A DNA stretch of 64,000 bases from Photobacterium carnosum (GTDB lineage Bacteria; Pseudomonadota; Gammaproteobacteria; Enterobacterales; Vibrionaceae). Location: the NCBI RefSeq assembly GCF_002849605.1, contig NZ_NPIB01000002.1, positions 86,520 to 150,519 of the forward strand, written 5' to 3'. This document shows positions 44,793-53,465 of the stretch, in pieces; the first letter of the stretch is position 1; every line of letters begins with the position of its first letter. A program made the position numbers and the translations under genes. The notes below the pieces were generated by a model that did no database searches, was not told the DNA's origin, and worked only from the letters and a program-made list of their open reading frames with translations.

Positions 44793-45043
44793 GTTAGTGG
44801 CTTACTTCAAATGTGCCTGATTAAGAATGAGCTATATTCACTGGATGCGCTTTTAATCTTTTCTGATTGTGTTAGCGAGTCCCTTAATTATCCACTCAAC
44901 ATGCTTGTATTGGGATATTAAGGTGCCGCTAATGATAACGTCAGCATGTGCAGAGGTAGTCCTGTGAGGCTGTTTTTGCTTATAGGGTTATATGCCACAA
45001 TGAGATAGTAATTATTTTTATCCACATATCCCCCGCTATCTAC
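44793..45043. repeat. 245-250 bp direct repeat, right copy
   Basis: Matches 43056-43306; includes an eleventh 47-bp unit and a second exact DnaA box (TTATCCACA at 45018-45026). Sequence after 45043 diverges. Confidence 0.92.
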
Positions 45044-45339
45044 TTTAAAAATGACAAAATTGAGGGATTTTTTAAATATAGTAGTAGATACGATCGCTTA
45101 CTATTGAGTCGATTCTACGTCAACTAAATCAACAATAGTGTCATGTAGACCATACCAACTTCCAGTCCAGAAATTAGTTTTATTCAATGACAGCAAATAT
45201 ATTTAATGGATTAAATAAGCTTAAAAATATAAAAAAAATCATAATCTTATAGTGATGATTGAGGGGTATTTGATAATATATTGAAGGCCCCAGAATTGAC
45301 TGACTGCTGGGGGACAGGGGTTATTAAAGGAGTCCATTC
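45044..45339. other. leader region before the small hydrophobic peptide
   Basis: AT-rich; no gene on either strand. Holds a GC-rich stem CCCCAG-13-CTGGGG at 45288-45312 directly upstream of the AAAGGAG ribosome site, suggesting a structured 5' leader. Confidence 0.5.
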
Positions 45340-45426
45340 TTGAAAGACTGGATCGATTTAATTTTAGCTATAGCTACTTTAGTCGGTGCACTAGCAGCTT
45401 TAATTAAAGCATTAAAACAGAAATAA
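45340..45426 (+). CDS. 28-aa hydrophobic peptide, candidate type I toxin-like
   Basis: A TTG start has an ideal AAAGGAG site 7 bases upstream (45326-45332). The peptide is LKDWIDLILAIATLVGALAA followed by LIKALKQK (translated with Met first): a single amphipathic, membrane-spanning helix with a Trp near the N-terminus and a basic tail, the plan of TisB/Ldr/Ibs toxins and holin-like peptides. Its leader has a GC stem, and two strong hairpins follow. No antisense RNA was identified. The non-ATG start lowers certainty. Confidence 0.5.
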   Translation: MKDWIDLILAIATLVGALAALIKALKQK

Positions 45427-45432
45427 CCCTTT

Positions 45433-45502
45433 ACTAAAATGTGTTAGCGCACATTTTAGTGTTCAAGCGATTAACTGTTAGCGCAGTGGATCGCTTTTTT
45501 TT
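45433..45502 (+). terminator. perfect inverted repeat plus terminator
   Basis: ACTAAAATGTG-6-CACATTTTAGT (11-bp perfect stem, 45433-45460) followed by AAGCGAT...ATCGCTTTTTTTT (45465-45502), a classical intrinsic terminator. Confidence 0.85.
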
Positions 45503-45538
45503 AGCATGATAGAGTTTTTGACATTAAAGTAAACATCA

Positions 45539-47830
45539 CTATTTAATATAATGCTTAAATTTTGACGCAAAACCTAGAGGATCAGCAATTGGACTCACTG
45601 ATTGGCTGTATCTCACTATATGACGTTTATTGTTAGTAATGAGAGCATAAAGTTGATCATTACTAGCAAGTTTAAGATCATCCTCTAAGAATGTATTTAA
45701 TGCTTCTTTTATATTGCTCATAGAGACACGATCAATTAAATACTCGCCGACAGAAATCGGTTGTAATGTACTGTAACTGGCTTTAATCCTCTCCAGAATA
45801 CGATCTTTAAAATCCCCAGTCCGTTGCACTAATTCATCTACAGTTTTATTTATATCATCATCTGTAGAATAATAGCTCAGCAGCAATTTAGGTTCATCTT
45901 TAGTAATAGTGATCCAGATATGGTAATGAATGACGACATTCTTACCTGCAGGAAATCTTGCAATCACAAATTTACGTGCTTCTACATTACGTATAATTTT
46001 TGGATCTAAAATGGGAGGCATATCACCATTAAGAAAATTTGGTAGATCAACTGTATGTTCATTTAAGAGTGGCCCGGCTAATCCTAAATCAGTGTTTTGA
46101 TATTGATCGACGATAATATCAACAATATCATCAGGTACATTGTTTAAAGATTGATCCCCTGCTGTTGTATTGTAATTAAAACCAGGATTTACAAGTTTAT
46201 CAGCATGTAATGTTAACTCTTCAGAAAAATAATATTGAGGAGAATACGAGTAATACCCTTTTGCTTTCAATTTTGTCGAATCACATTCATTGTCGTTATC
46301 AATGATAGACGGTAAAATTCTAGCAGGTAATGAGCTGCGTATTACATTTTTAGATTTATAGTGCACTTCCAAATATGCTTCTTTATTAGCCCCTATTCCA
46401 TCCATTATAAAATCAAACCAAATTCCACCAATATAGGCTTTTATTTGCGATATATAGTGCTTCTTTTTTAATACAGAGAGAAGTTCAACTTCGTTATGAT
46501 TTCTGTCATAAAAACTGATTACATCTTCATTTTTAAATAAAAAAGATGGATTTTTTTTCGTGAAATTTTTAAAACGAGTCGCATGTTCATGTAGTGCTGT
46601 AACAATATAATGAGCAAACTTTTCTGAACTTTGAGGTACTTGTTCCCTACCAATCACCATCGGGAATATTTTTTTTAGTTCTTTTGCTGAATAATTTATT
46701 CTTTGAGAAGCAGACTTCTTACCTGGCCATTTAAGACGAGCATCGAGATATAAAAGGAAACTAAAATCACTACCACTGATGACTGACCACGGTAATAAAT
46801 ATGGCCCTTTTGACTTAAGAATAAATTTTAGTGCGTCAACATCCCACCGTAGTACATAAACCTGTGGGAATTTTGATGATTTTCGATGTGCTAATTTTTT
46901 TTCAATACGGAATAGAGGTTTAGTTGCTTCACTGATCCATTGACTCTCAATTAGTTCGCTACAACAAAATAACGTGTTAGCCCATATCGCTAAGTTTTTA
47001 TCTACAAAACTTTTCCAGTGTTCGCTATCTTTATCGACCATTAACCACGTTAGAATTTGATCACGATTAATACTGCAAATTGCCTCAACGTGATTTTTTA
47101 ATATAAATGCTTGTTTATGATATTCAAAGTAAGACATCGTTAAATTAATAATTAAATATAGAAAACGAATATGTTCAATATCTGCTATTTCAGTAGTTGG
47201 GTCAGCAGCAAGAATTCTAGACGAAAATGTTTCACTATGACGAACCTCAAAAGAGGATTGATTATCAAATTTAATACCCGATATCGGTAAAATGTTAGAT
47301 AAACGTGTGTGATCGGGAACTTGAGTGGAATTAAAAAATGCTTTTAATAATCCATTATCATTAACAGATAAATTCGGTGTAATCAATGGATTAGAATCAC
47401 TTGTTATTAGTAAATGTCGATTTTCGTTACTAATAGTTGTCATTTCACCATTTTTCAGAACAGTTTTACTATAAGTAGTAGATTTACTATTTACTAAATA
47501 GAGTGAAGCATTCTTTGAGTTATTGAAATGTTTAAAATTACTTGCTGTTTGGCTAATATTTGAGTTTTTAAGTTTGTGAAGAAATGCTCTTGCGGTGTTA
47601 AATTGTACATTAAAAAGTTGCGAAATTTCTTGTGCAGAAAAACATCTCTTTTCTGTTTCTTTGATAATTTCAAATAATGTTGTTAACTTTTTTACAACAT
47701 TCTTATTTAGTGATGCAGTATCAATTGATTCGATACTAGATAGCTCTTTAGGAAAATAGAGGACAGGACCGTGGTTTGCTGGTCTTAATTTTTCTTCGAA
47801 TAAACCATTTTCTTGATTAAACAAAATCAT
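45539..47830 (-). CDS. RctB-like replication initiator (putative)
   Basis: A 763-aa soluble protein. Near the N-terminus FSAQEISQLFNVQFNTARAF (about 64-83) forms a winged helix. The centre resembles RctB, the initiator of Vibrio chromosome 2: FEVRHSETFSSRIL, a long helix, then VYVLRWDVDALKFILKSKGP, LLPWSVI and FSFLLYLDARLKW (about 328-371), next to LYILVWEPSFFEELLTRDYF, LFPPEI and FQLYSYFRSRM in RctB as I recall it. RctB has 658 aa; this is longer at the C-terminus. It is transcribed away from six GATC iterons, a DnaA box and a repeat array. The remote homology needs a profile search. Confidence 0.6.
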   Translation of the reverse strand: MILFNQENGLFEEKLRPANHGPVLYFPKELSSIESIDTASLNKNVVKKLTTLFEIIKETEKRCFSAQEISQLFNVQFNTARAFLHKLKNSNISQTASNFKHFNNSKNASLYLVNSKSTTYSKTVLKNGEMTTISNENRHLLITSDSNPLITPNLSVNDNGLLKAFFNSTQVPDHTRLSNILPISGIKFDNQSSFEVRHSETFSSRILAADPTTEIADIEHIRFLYLIINLTMSYFEYHKQAFILKNHVEAICSINRDQILTWLMVDKDSEHWKSFVDKNLAIWANTLFCCSELIESQWISEATKPLFRIEKKLAHRKSSKFPQVYVLRWDVDALKFILKSKGPYLLPWSVISGSDFSFLLYLDARLKWPGKKSASQRINYSAKELKKIFPMVIGREQVPQSSEKFAHYIVTALHEHATRFKNFTKKNPSFLFKNEDVISFYDRNHNEVELLSVLKKKHYISQIKAYIGGIWFDFIMDGIGANKEAYLEVHYKSKNVIRSSLPARILPSIIDNDNECDSTKLKAKGYYSYSPQYYFSEELTLHADKLVNPGFNYNTTAGDQSLNNVPDDIVDIIVDQYQNTDLGLAGPLLNEHTVDLPNFLNGDMPPILDPKIIRNVEARKFVIARFPAGKNVVIHYHIWITITKDEPKLLLSYYSTDDDINKTVDELVQRTGDFKDRILERIKASYSTLQPISVGEYLIDRVSMSNIKEALNTFLEDDLKLASNDQLYALITNNKRHIVRYSQSVSPIADPLGFASKFKHYIK

Positions 47831-48100
47831 TTCTATTTTCCATTAAAAAGATATTTATTTTTGATCTTTGATCTCTACATAAGATATAGGTCATTTGTAA
47901 AACCTCAAAAAAACACTATAAATCAACACCTTGAAACTCAACCTTTCTACTGATCAATGAATCAAACCTTTCTGATCTGATAAATATACCTACTGATCAG
48001 TGATTTAGATGTGCTGATCTCTATTTTATAGTTACTGATCTTAGATTTACAACAGCTGATCTTATATGTAACTAACAGTTTAACAACACGTTATCCACAG
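47831..48100. other. putative ori2-like origin: six phased GATC iterons and DnaA box
   Basis: GATC occurs at 47863, 47870, 47952, 47974, 47995, 48016, 48037 and 48058; the last six are spaced 22, 21, 21, 21 and 21 bases and nearly all sit in CTGATC. An exact DnaA box TTATCCACA follows at 48091-48099. V. cholerae ori2 likewise has six GATC-bearing RctB 12-mers with about 21-22 bp periodicity and a DnaA box. The intervals are AT-rich. Confidence 0.75.
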
Positions 48101-48164
48101 GGATATCCAAGTTAAGTTGAAAATATGCTGTTTTTTATGAAGTAGAATTGCGAATACAGCAGTA

Positions 48165-48360
48165 AATTCACATTAGAGTATTATGTCATAGATTCACTTT
48201 AGAGTTATACATAACATTTTAAGATTAGAGTTGCTAGTTAGAACTTCACATTAGAGCTTAATATTAGTTATTCACTTTAGAGTAAAACATCATACATTGA
48301 CCTTAGAGTTTGTTGTCAACGTCCACTTTAGATGGGCATAAAAACTACTCTGAAGTGAAT
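48165..48360. repeat. scattered CACTTTAGAGT motifs
   Basis: Motif CACTTTAGAGT or close variants (CACATTAGAGT, GATTAGAGT, GACCTTAGAGT) occurs about seven times at roughly 25-bp intervals before the tandem array, with one inverted copy near 48346. These look like single binding sites for the same protein as the array. Confidence 0.75.
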
Positions 48361-48378
48361 TATTGAGACATTGATCCA

Positions 48379-49410
48379 GTGTTGTTGACTTTAGAATTGG
48401 TCTTAAATTAACTCTAAAGTGAACATTTAATTAACTAACCAATTGAATGATAAGGTTTTATATTTTTAGCTGGCTAGTATTTATATAAGAACTTGAGTTG
48501 GCGTATAGATTGTGATGTTGACTTTAGAGTTGGTTGTTAGCGTAAGGGTTCACTTTAGAGTTGGTCTTGAATTAACTCTAAAGTGAACATTTAATTAACT
48601 AACCAATTGAATGATAAGGTTTTATATTTTTAGCTGGCTAGTATTTATATAAGAACTTGAGTTGGCGTATAGATTGTGATGTTGACTTTAGAGTTGGTTG
48701 TTAGCGTAAGGGTTCACTTTAGAGTTGGTCTTGAATTAACTCTAAAGTGAACATTTAATTAACTAACCAATTGAATGATAAGGTTTTATATTTTTAGCTG
48801 GCTAGTATTTATATAAGAACTTGAGTTGGCGTATAGATTGTGATGTTGACTTTAGAGTTGGTTGTTAGCGTAAGGGTTTACTTTAGAGTTGGTCTTGAAT
48901 TAACTCTAAAGTGAACATTTAATTAACTAACCAATTGAATGATAAGGTTTTATATTTTTAGCTGGCTAGTATTTATATAAGAACTTGAGTTGGCGTATAG
49001 ATTGTGATGTTGACTTTAGAGTTGGTTGTTAGCGTAAGGGTTCACTTTAGAGTTGGTCTTGAATTAACTCTAAAGTGAACATTTAATTAACTAACCAATT
49101 GAATGATAAGGTTTTATATTTTTAGCTGGCTAGTATTTATATAAGAACTTGAGTTGGCGTATAGATTGTGATGTTGACTTTAGAGTTGGTTGTTAGCGTA
49201 AGGGTTCACTTTAGAGTTGGTCTTGAATTAACTCTAAAGTGAACATTTAATTAACTAACCAATTGAATGATAAGGTTTTATATTTTTAGCTAGCTAGTAT
49301 TTATGTAAGAACTTGAGTTGGCGTATAGATTGTGATGTTGACTTTAGAGTTGGTTGTTAGCGTAAGGGTTCACTTTAGAGTTGGTCTTAAATTAACTCTA
49401 AAGTGAACAC
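48379..49410. repeat. 164-bp tandem repeat array, about 6 copies
   Basis: Copies of GTTGGCGTATAGATTGTGAT fall at 48497, 48661, 48825, 48989, 49153 and 49317, an exact 164-bp period with almost no divergence. Each unit has a perfect inverted pair, TTCACTTTAGAGTT-11-AACTCTAAAGTGAA, and a third direct copy GACTTTAGAGTTGG. Altogether about 18-20 motif copies. High identity implies recent amplification or gene conversion. Confidence 0.93.
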
Positions 49411-49460
49411 TAGAGATCAAATACGTTCGCCCTACCATTATAACGAGCGTATCGAGACCA

Positions 49461-49796
49461 TTAATTAATATTAATGATAGCAAACACGACAACAGCCAAA
49501 ACTATCATTGCTGTCATTTTGTTATATCTTGATCTCCATATAGGATTAGTCATGCCTGTTTCAAGTTTCGCTTTGTATTGCGCTAGGTAAATAAATACAG
49601 AACCGGTATAGAACGTCAGTAGCATTAGTATTAAGAAACCCAACTCCACATCAGTTAGATGTGGGGGTAATGCACTGAAGAAAAGTGCCAGTCCAATAAT
49701 CTGAACAATAATAAGTAGTGCACTTACAGCAAAATTATTACGTATCATATGAGTTACAACTTGAGAATAACTCACGCTTTCTTTTTGATCTAACAT
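49461..49796 (-). CDS. three-helix membrane protein
   Basis: A 111-aa protein with three membrane helices (about 18-39, VSALLIIVQIIGLALFFSAL; 48-68, ELGFLILMLLTFYTGSVFIYL; 90-109). Its start overlaps the stop of the 399-aa gene by one base, so they are co-translated. Unknown function; probably anchors or regulates the 399-aa partner. Confidence 0.6.
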   Translation of the reverse strand: MLDQKESVSYSQVVTHMIRNNFAVSALLIIVQIIGLALFFSALPPHLTDVELGFLILMLLTFYTGSVFIYLAQYKAKLETGMTNPIWRSRYNKMTAMIVLAVVVFAIININ

Positions 49797-50995
49797 TAGT
49801 CGTCCCTACCGTTATTACCGCTAAGTTGAGCTAAACACGCACTTGCTAGTACAGGAAATTCTTTTAGTATTTTTGTTAAAATGGTGGTCTTCGCTTTTTC
49901 ATGATAGCAACTGCGATTCATGTCAGATGCGTATCTCCAAATTTGACAGTAACCTACCGCATTGTGTCGAATCATATTAACAATGTGGCGATGTTTTGTT
50001 TGTGTGGCCAATAAGCTCCACTCGCAACCGTCTCGATGTGACTCCTCATACCATTCTTTAGTTGCTTGTAGCCAAAAGCTATAGCTTTTGATAGGTAAAG
50101 GCGCGTCCAGCTCCTTTAATAACAATTCATTCTCATCTTCGCTTAAATGTTCTTTGTTATATAATGCCCACTCTTCAATATGTTCTAATTCCCATGCGTA
50201 ATATTTATGATCACTATCAAGACCTAGTGATAATATTTTTTGTAGAGGAGGAAGTTGCTTAGGACGCTTTAGGATTTTAACTGGTTTTACTCCATCAGCT
50301 AAAAACGTTAATACTGAATACATCTTTTTTGCATCTTGCTGACTGTATTTGTGATATTTCATGAGGTTCTTAGTGTTAAGAGGACATAAATCACCATCCT
50401 CAATAAAAGCAGCGTGTTGAGATGCTGTAATACTGTAATGGGCTGAATTTATTTCTCCGTCATCCCAACTGTTACTATTAATCATTGCTGCGCGTTTTTT
50501 TTGATAGAGTTCATTAATACTGGCGCGCTTCACTGTATTGAACGCGTAATCGAGAGTCTCACAATCCGTTGTTAACTGTAATGGACGAAAAATTTCAGGT
50601 AGAGGTTCATTCTTCGCAACACCTTTAAATAACGACTCGAATAGTTTTTTGATTGAAATGTCAGGCAATTCATCGCCAACTATTTTTGCATCACTACCAT
50701 GCTGCCCAATCCCTAGTGATATGATCTTATTGGGAGTAATACCATACCCGTAACCAAAATTAGTCCCGTATACAGTATATAATCGATCAACGACAGATTT
50801 AGATAAACCATTTTGTTCATAATATCTGAAAATTGAACAGTAAAAATCAATGATTTTATTTTTATCTTTAAATGAATCATTTGCACTCAACTGATCACTG
50901 TAGTCACCAATATTTTTCTTCGCAGACCCCGCACAGTAGGTCTCCATTTTATCAAAAACGCCTCTAACTAACGTTTCAATGTGATTAATTGTCAT
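49796..50995 (-). CDS. orphan 399-aa protein
   Basis: A soluble, acidic, helical protein without signal peptide. Notable stretches: NYGYGYGITPNKIISLGIGQ-like Gly/Tyr region near residue 80, and a C-terminal half rich in Trp/His/Tyr (SYSFWLQATKEWYEE, HRHIVNMIRHNAVGYCQIWRY). No nuclease, helicase or ATPase motif was seen. It forms a two-gene operon with the membrane protein downstream and lies beside the origin array. Confidence 0.55.
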   Translation of the reverse strand: MTINHIETLVRGVFDKMETYCAGSAKKNIGDYSDQLSANDSFKDKNKIIDFYCSIFRYYEQNGLSKSVVDRLYTVYGTNFGYGYGITPNKIISLGIGQHGSDAKIVGDELPDISIKKLFESLFKGVAKNEPLPEIFRPLQLTTDCETLDYAFNTVKRASINELYQKKRAAMINSNSWDDGEINSAHYSITASQHAAFIEDGDLCPLNTKNLMKYHKYSQQDAKKMYSVLTFLADGVKPVKILKRPKQLPPLQKILSLGLDSDHKYYAWELEHIEEWALYNKEHLSEDENELLLKELDAPLPIKSYSFWLQATKEWYEESHRDGCEWSLLATQTKHRHIVNMIRHNAVGYCQIWRYASDMNRSCYHEKAKTTILTKILKEFPVLASACLAQLSGNNGRDD

Positions 50996-51020
50996 TTTTA
51001 TAACCTTGTTAATTAAATTT

Positions 51021-51030
51021 ATACATGTAT
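51021..51030. promoter_or_regulatory. ATACATGTAT palindrome between divergent genes
   Basis: Perfect 10-bp palindrome 26 bases upstream of the leftward 399-aa gene, with further TACATG nearby (51034). Candidate operator. Confidence 0.3.
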
Positions 51031-51153
51031 TTTTACATGATTAGCTTTATGCGCAATAGCTATCGTATCGTTATTAACCTACAAATTTATTGTTCTGTTA
51101 ACCCTATGATGCTTACAATATAAAAAATTAACGTTATTAAGGGATACAGATAA

Positions 51154-52269
51154 ATGCAAAGAGCAAAAAATCTTATTGATATGATTACCTCTCATCCTCA
51201 AAAATCGAATGATTGCATAGAATCATCCCCTGATTATCTTGTATGGGCACCGTTACTATCTCAATATAGTGATATTACCGCTTTAGAGCTAGAGAGTATT
51301 ACGCGTAAGTTTGAAGGCTCGCCATTATCGTTAAATCCAGAGCAAAAGGAACTCGCAGTAAATGCTGCAATAAAAATTGCGAGTCAAACGAAACTAGAGC
51401 TATTCAAAACATTAGTACAAATGCAGCTAAACTTAACGGATGCTGTCCATCTAATTAATTCGACAAAACAAACTCCATCCTCGATAGCGAACGTCGTTGA
51501 CGACCATTCAGAATGCCGAAACAATACAGATGCACCAATACCTGATGTTATTGATTACGCCTTAGAAATAAAAAACATTCAAACCTCATTAAGTAGCCTC
51601 ATATCTATGTCGGAATTACGTAATGAGCACGTCGAATGTGATAGAACTATTGATGTTAATATGGTTTCAGTTATTGAAAATGCTATAAAAGCTGCAATAA
51701 CTAGCAGTGAAGCTAAAACTGGCAGTGATGAAGGTCTTATCGAGAAAATAACTGCAGATAACGCTCAATTAATAGAAACAGTAAATAACGTATCTTCTAG
51801 CAATAGTAAAATGTTAGAACAAATTGAACTGCTAACAAGTGAGTGTAATGCCCTTACAGAAAAGTTGGCTTCTTCAGAAACCAAAGTTGCTCAGTTAATG
51901 AAAGAACGGAGCCCAGACCAGAAACAATTAGATAAGTCGCAAAATAAAATTGACTCACTTAAAACAACTGAAGTGGAGCTAAAAAAACAAATAAAGGGGT
52001 TCGAAGAGCGTATGGGCACCCTCATTAAGCAAAACTCAGATCAGCAACAGCGATTAGAAGATTCACAAGATCGATTAATGAAAGCTGTGGACGCTAAATA
52101 TTTAGCTGAAGGTGAACGAGATAAATTATTAGCAAAATTAGAAAAGAAAACTGCTCGTAAAGACAAAAAATCTGATGTATTAGATAAAATGAGCCTTGTC
52201 GCAAGCCAAATTAATAATGAACTGAATGATAATATCGAATCGAATGATAATATCGAATCAACTATCTGA
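51154..52269 (+). CDS. coiled-coil protein, KfrA-like in architecture
   Basis: A 371-aa protein with a globular N-terminal third and a continuous coiled coil from about residue 200 to 345 (AQLIETVNNVSSSNSKMLEQ, QLMKERSPDQKQLDKSQNKI, GERDKLLAKLEKKTARKDKK). The tail has a short NDNIES duplicate. The layout (DNA-binding-size head plus long coiled coil) recalls KfrA and other plasmid nucleoid or partition accessory proteins, but no helix-turn-helix is obvious. A terminator follows. Confidence 0.55.
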   Translation: MQRAKNLIDMITSHPQKSNDCIESSPDYLVWAPLLSQYSDITALELESITRKFEGSPLSLNPEQKELAVNAAIKIASQTKLELFKTLVQMQLNLTDAVHLINSTKQTPSSIANVVDDHSECRNNTDAPIPDVIDYALEIKNIQTSLSSLISMSELRNEHVECDRTIDVNMVSVIENAIKAAITSSEAKTGSDEGLIEKITADNAQLIETVNNVSSSNSKMLEQIELLTSECNALTEKLASSETKVAQLMKERSPDQKQLDKSQNKIDSLKTTEVELKKQIKGFEERMGTLIKQNSDQQQRLEDSQDRLMKAVDAKYLAEGERDKLLAKLEKKTARKDKKSDVLDKMSLVASQINNELNDNIESNDNIESTI

Positions 52270-52296
52270 TATTTAGAATAATTTACTTGCACTGCC

Positions 52297-52334
52297 TGAT
52301 GTCTAGCTCATATTTCAATCAAGCTAGACATCAA
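52297..52334. terminator. bidirectional terminator between convergent genes
   Basis: TGATGTCTAGCT-13-AGCTAGACATCA perfect 12-bp arms. Confidence 0.8.
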
Positions 52335-52345
52335 AAATCATTAAG

Positions 52346-53026
52346 TTAATTTAAAAAATAACACGTATTTTTAGTTGGAAGCTGTGTAACACTACCACTC
52401 AACGCTCTTGACATTTTCCATGCTTTTGCGCGTCTTGCTCGACTATTCAATGTTAAGTGTTCAATAGCATCAGGCATTGAACCAACCTGTTCAAACACGG
52501 AAAAAATGCAGTGTGTACTGTCCATGAGTTCGATTCTAAATTTTTCTGTCGTAGCTCGATCATAATTAGTGACTGATAATTGATATTGAGTTATTCGTGC
52601 AAATTGCTCAGTTGCTAGTTTGTGATTCAACGTGTCGGAATATTTCTCTTTAATGAGTGCATCAATATCGTCACGAATACCGTTATTATCTGCATCAACA
52701 CCCGTTAAATCGTTGGTTTCCGTTTCAACGTCTATGTTCATATGACCGAGATCTCTCGCCAGGTTTTTTATTGCCAGTTTTTGAGCCATTAACGATCTAA
52801 TGTATTTTTGCGCAGCAGCTTTTTGGGTTGGGTTGCTCCCAAATTTAGTCTCAATTAACGCATCAGCTTCATCAGGTATACCGTTATTGTCAGCATCGTA
52901 AGCACCAAGCTCAAAATGATGTTTAGTTACGGTATTAGTATCGGTTACGGTATTAGCTAATGCGCTACCGCTTACAGCTAATGTGATTAAACTTGCAGTT
53001 ATCAATTTTAATATTTTCAACGACAT
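52346..53026 (-). CDS. exported protein with two DADNNG calcium-binding-like repeats
   Basis: The ATG at 53026 is preferred over a TTG at 53038 because it begins a normal signal peptide (SLKILKLITASLITLAVSGS, cleaved near ALA-N). The 226-aa product has two repeats: GAYDADNNGIPDEADALIE (about 45-63) and GVDADNNGIRDDIDALIKE (about 112-130), the DxDxNGxxD pattern of EF-hand/dockerin/thrombospondin type 3 loops. The C-terminal part has two Cys. Probably a periplasmic or surface calcium-binding protein. Confidence 0.65.
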   Translation of the reverse strand: MSLKILKLITASLITLAVSGSALANTVTDTNTVTKHHFELGAYDADNNGIPDEADALIETKFGSNPTQKAAAQKYIRSLMAQKLAIKNLARDLGHMNIDVETETNDLTGVDADNNGIRDDIDALIKEKYSDTLNHKLATEQFARITQYQLSVTNYDRATTEKFRIELMDSTHCIFSVFEQVGSMPDAIEHLTLNSRARRAKAWKMSRALSGSVTQLPTKNTCYFLN

Positions 53027-53030
53027 AACT

Positions 53031-53415
53031 TTACTCAATATGATTTTTTAAATTAGTAGTAAAAAACGTTTGTACGAAAGAATCTCGTTCATTTTTATCA
53101 ATGATCCCGTTAACTATTTTAGTGATGCCTTTAATCGCATATTCGGTTCTTAATGCCTTTGAATTTGCAAACAGAATCGATGGGGTTTTATTTAATTGCC
53201 AATCTCTAACTCGAAATGAATGTAAGCACATTGCTGTGCCGATCGTGCGCGTGTTTAGTAAGGAGTTGTATTCGAATGATTTAAGTCCTGTAGTGTCAGT
53301 ACAGAGCGCACGAAATCGCGTAACGCTGTAGAAATAGTGCCATTCTGCGAATGTATCAAATCAGTAATAATTGCTTTATCAACTTCAAATTCGTGAAATA
53401 CAGAGTTGCTTGTCA
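53031..53415 (-). pseudogene. small gene with apparent frameshift
   Basis: A leftward ATG at 53415 opens 52 codons (MTSNSVFHEFEVDKAIITDL...) that stop at a TAA. In another frame, overlapping from about 53300, coding continues (GLKSFEYNSLLNTRTIGTAM...) through to 53031. Together they read as one protein of about 120 aa interrupted by a frameshift near 53290. The 3' end is 4 bases before the start of the exported protein gene. It may be a decayed gene or a real pair of overlapping short ORFs. Confidence 0.35.
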
Positions 53416-53427
53416 TGTTTAATTATC

Positions 53428-53465
53428 ACTCGTTCAATAAAAGGATATTTTATCTTGAACGAGTG
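53428..53465. promoter_or_regulatory. inverted repeat CACTCGTTCAA / TTGAACGAGTG
   Basis: 11-bp perfect arms 16 bases apart, just upstream of the leftward ATG at 53415. Candidate operator or leader hairpin. Confidence 0.5.

Noticed and set aside
53101..53331. 76-aa rightward ORF.
   Set aside because: Antisense to the better-supported frameshifted leftward gene; no ribosome-binding site.
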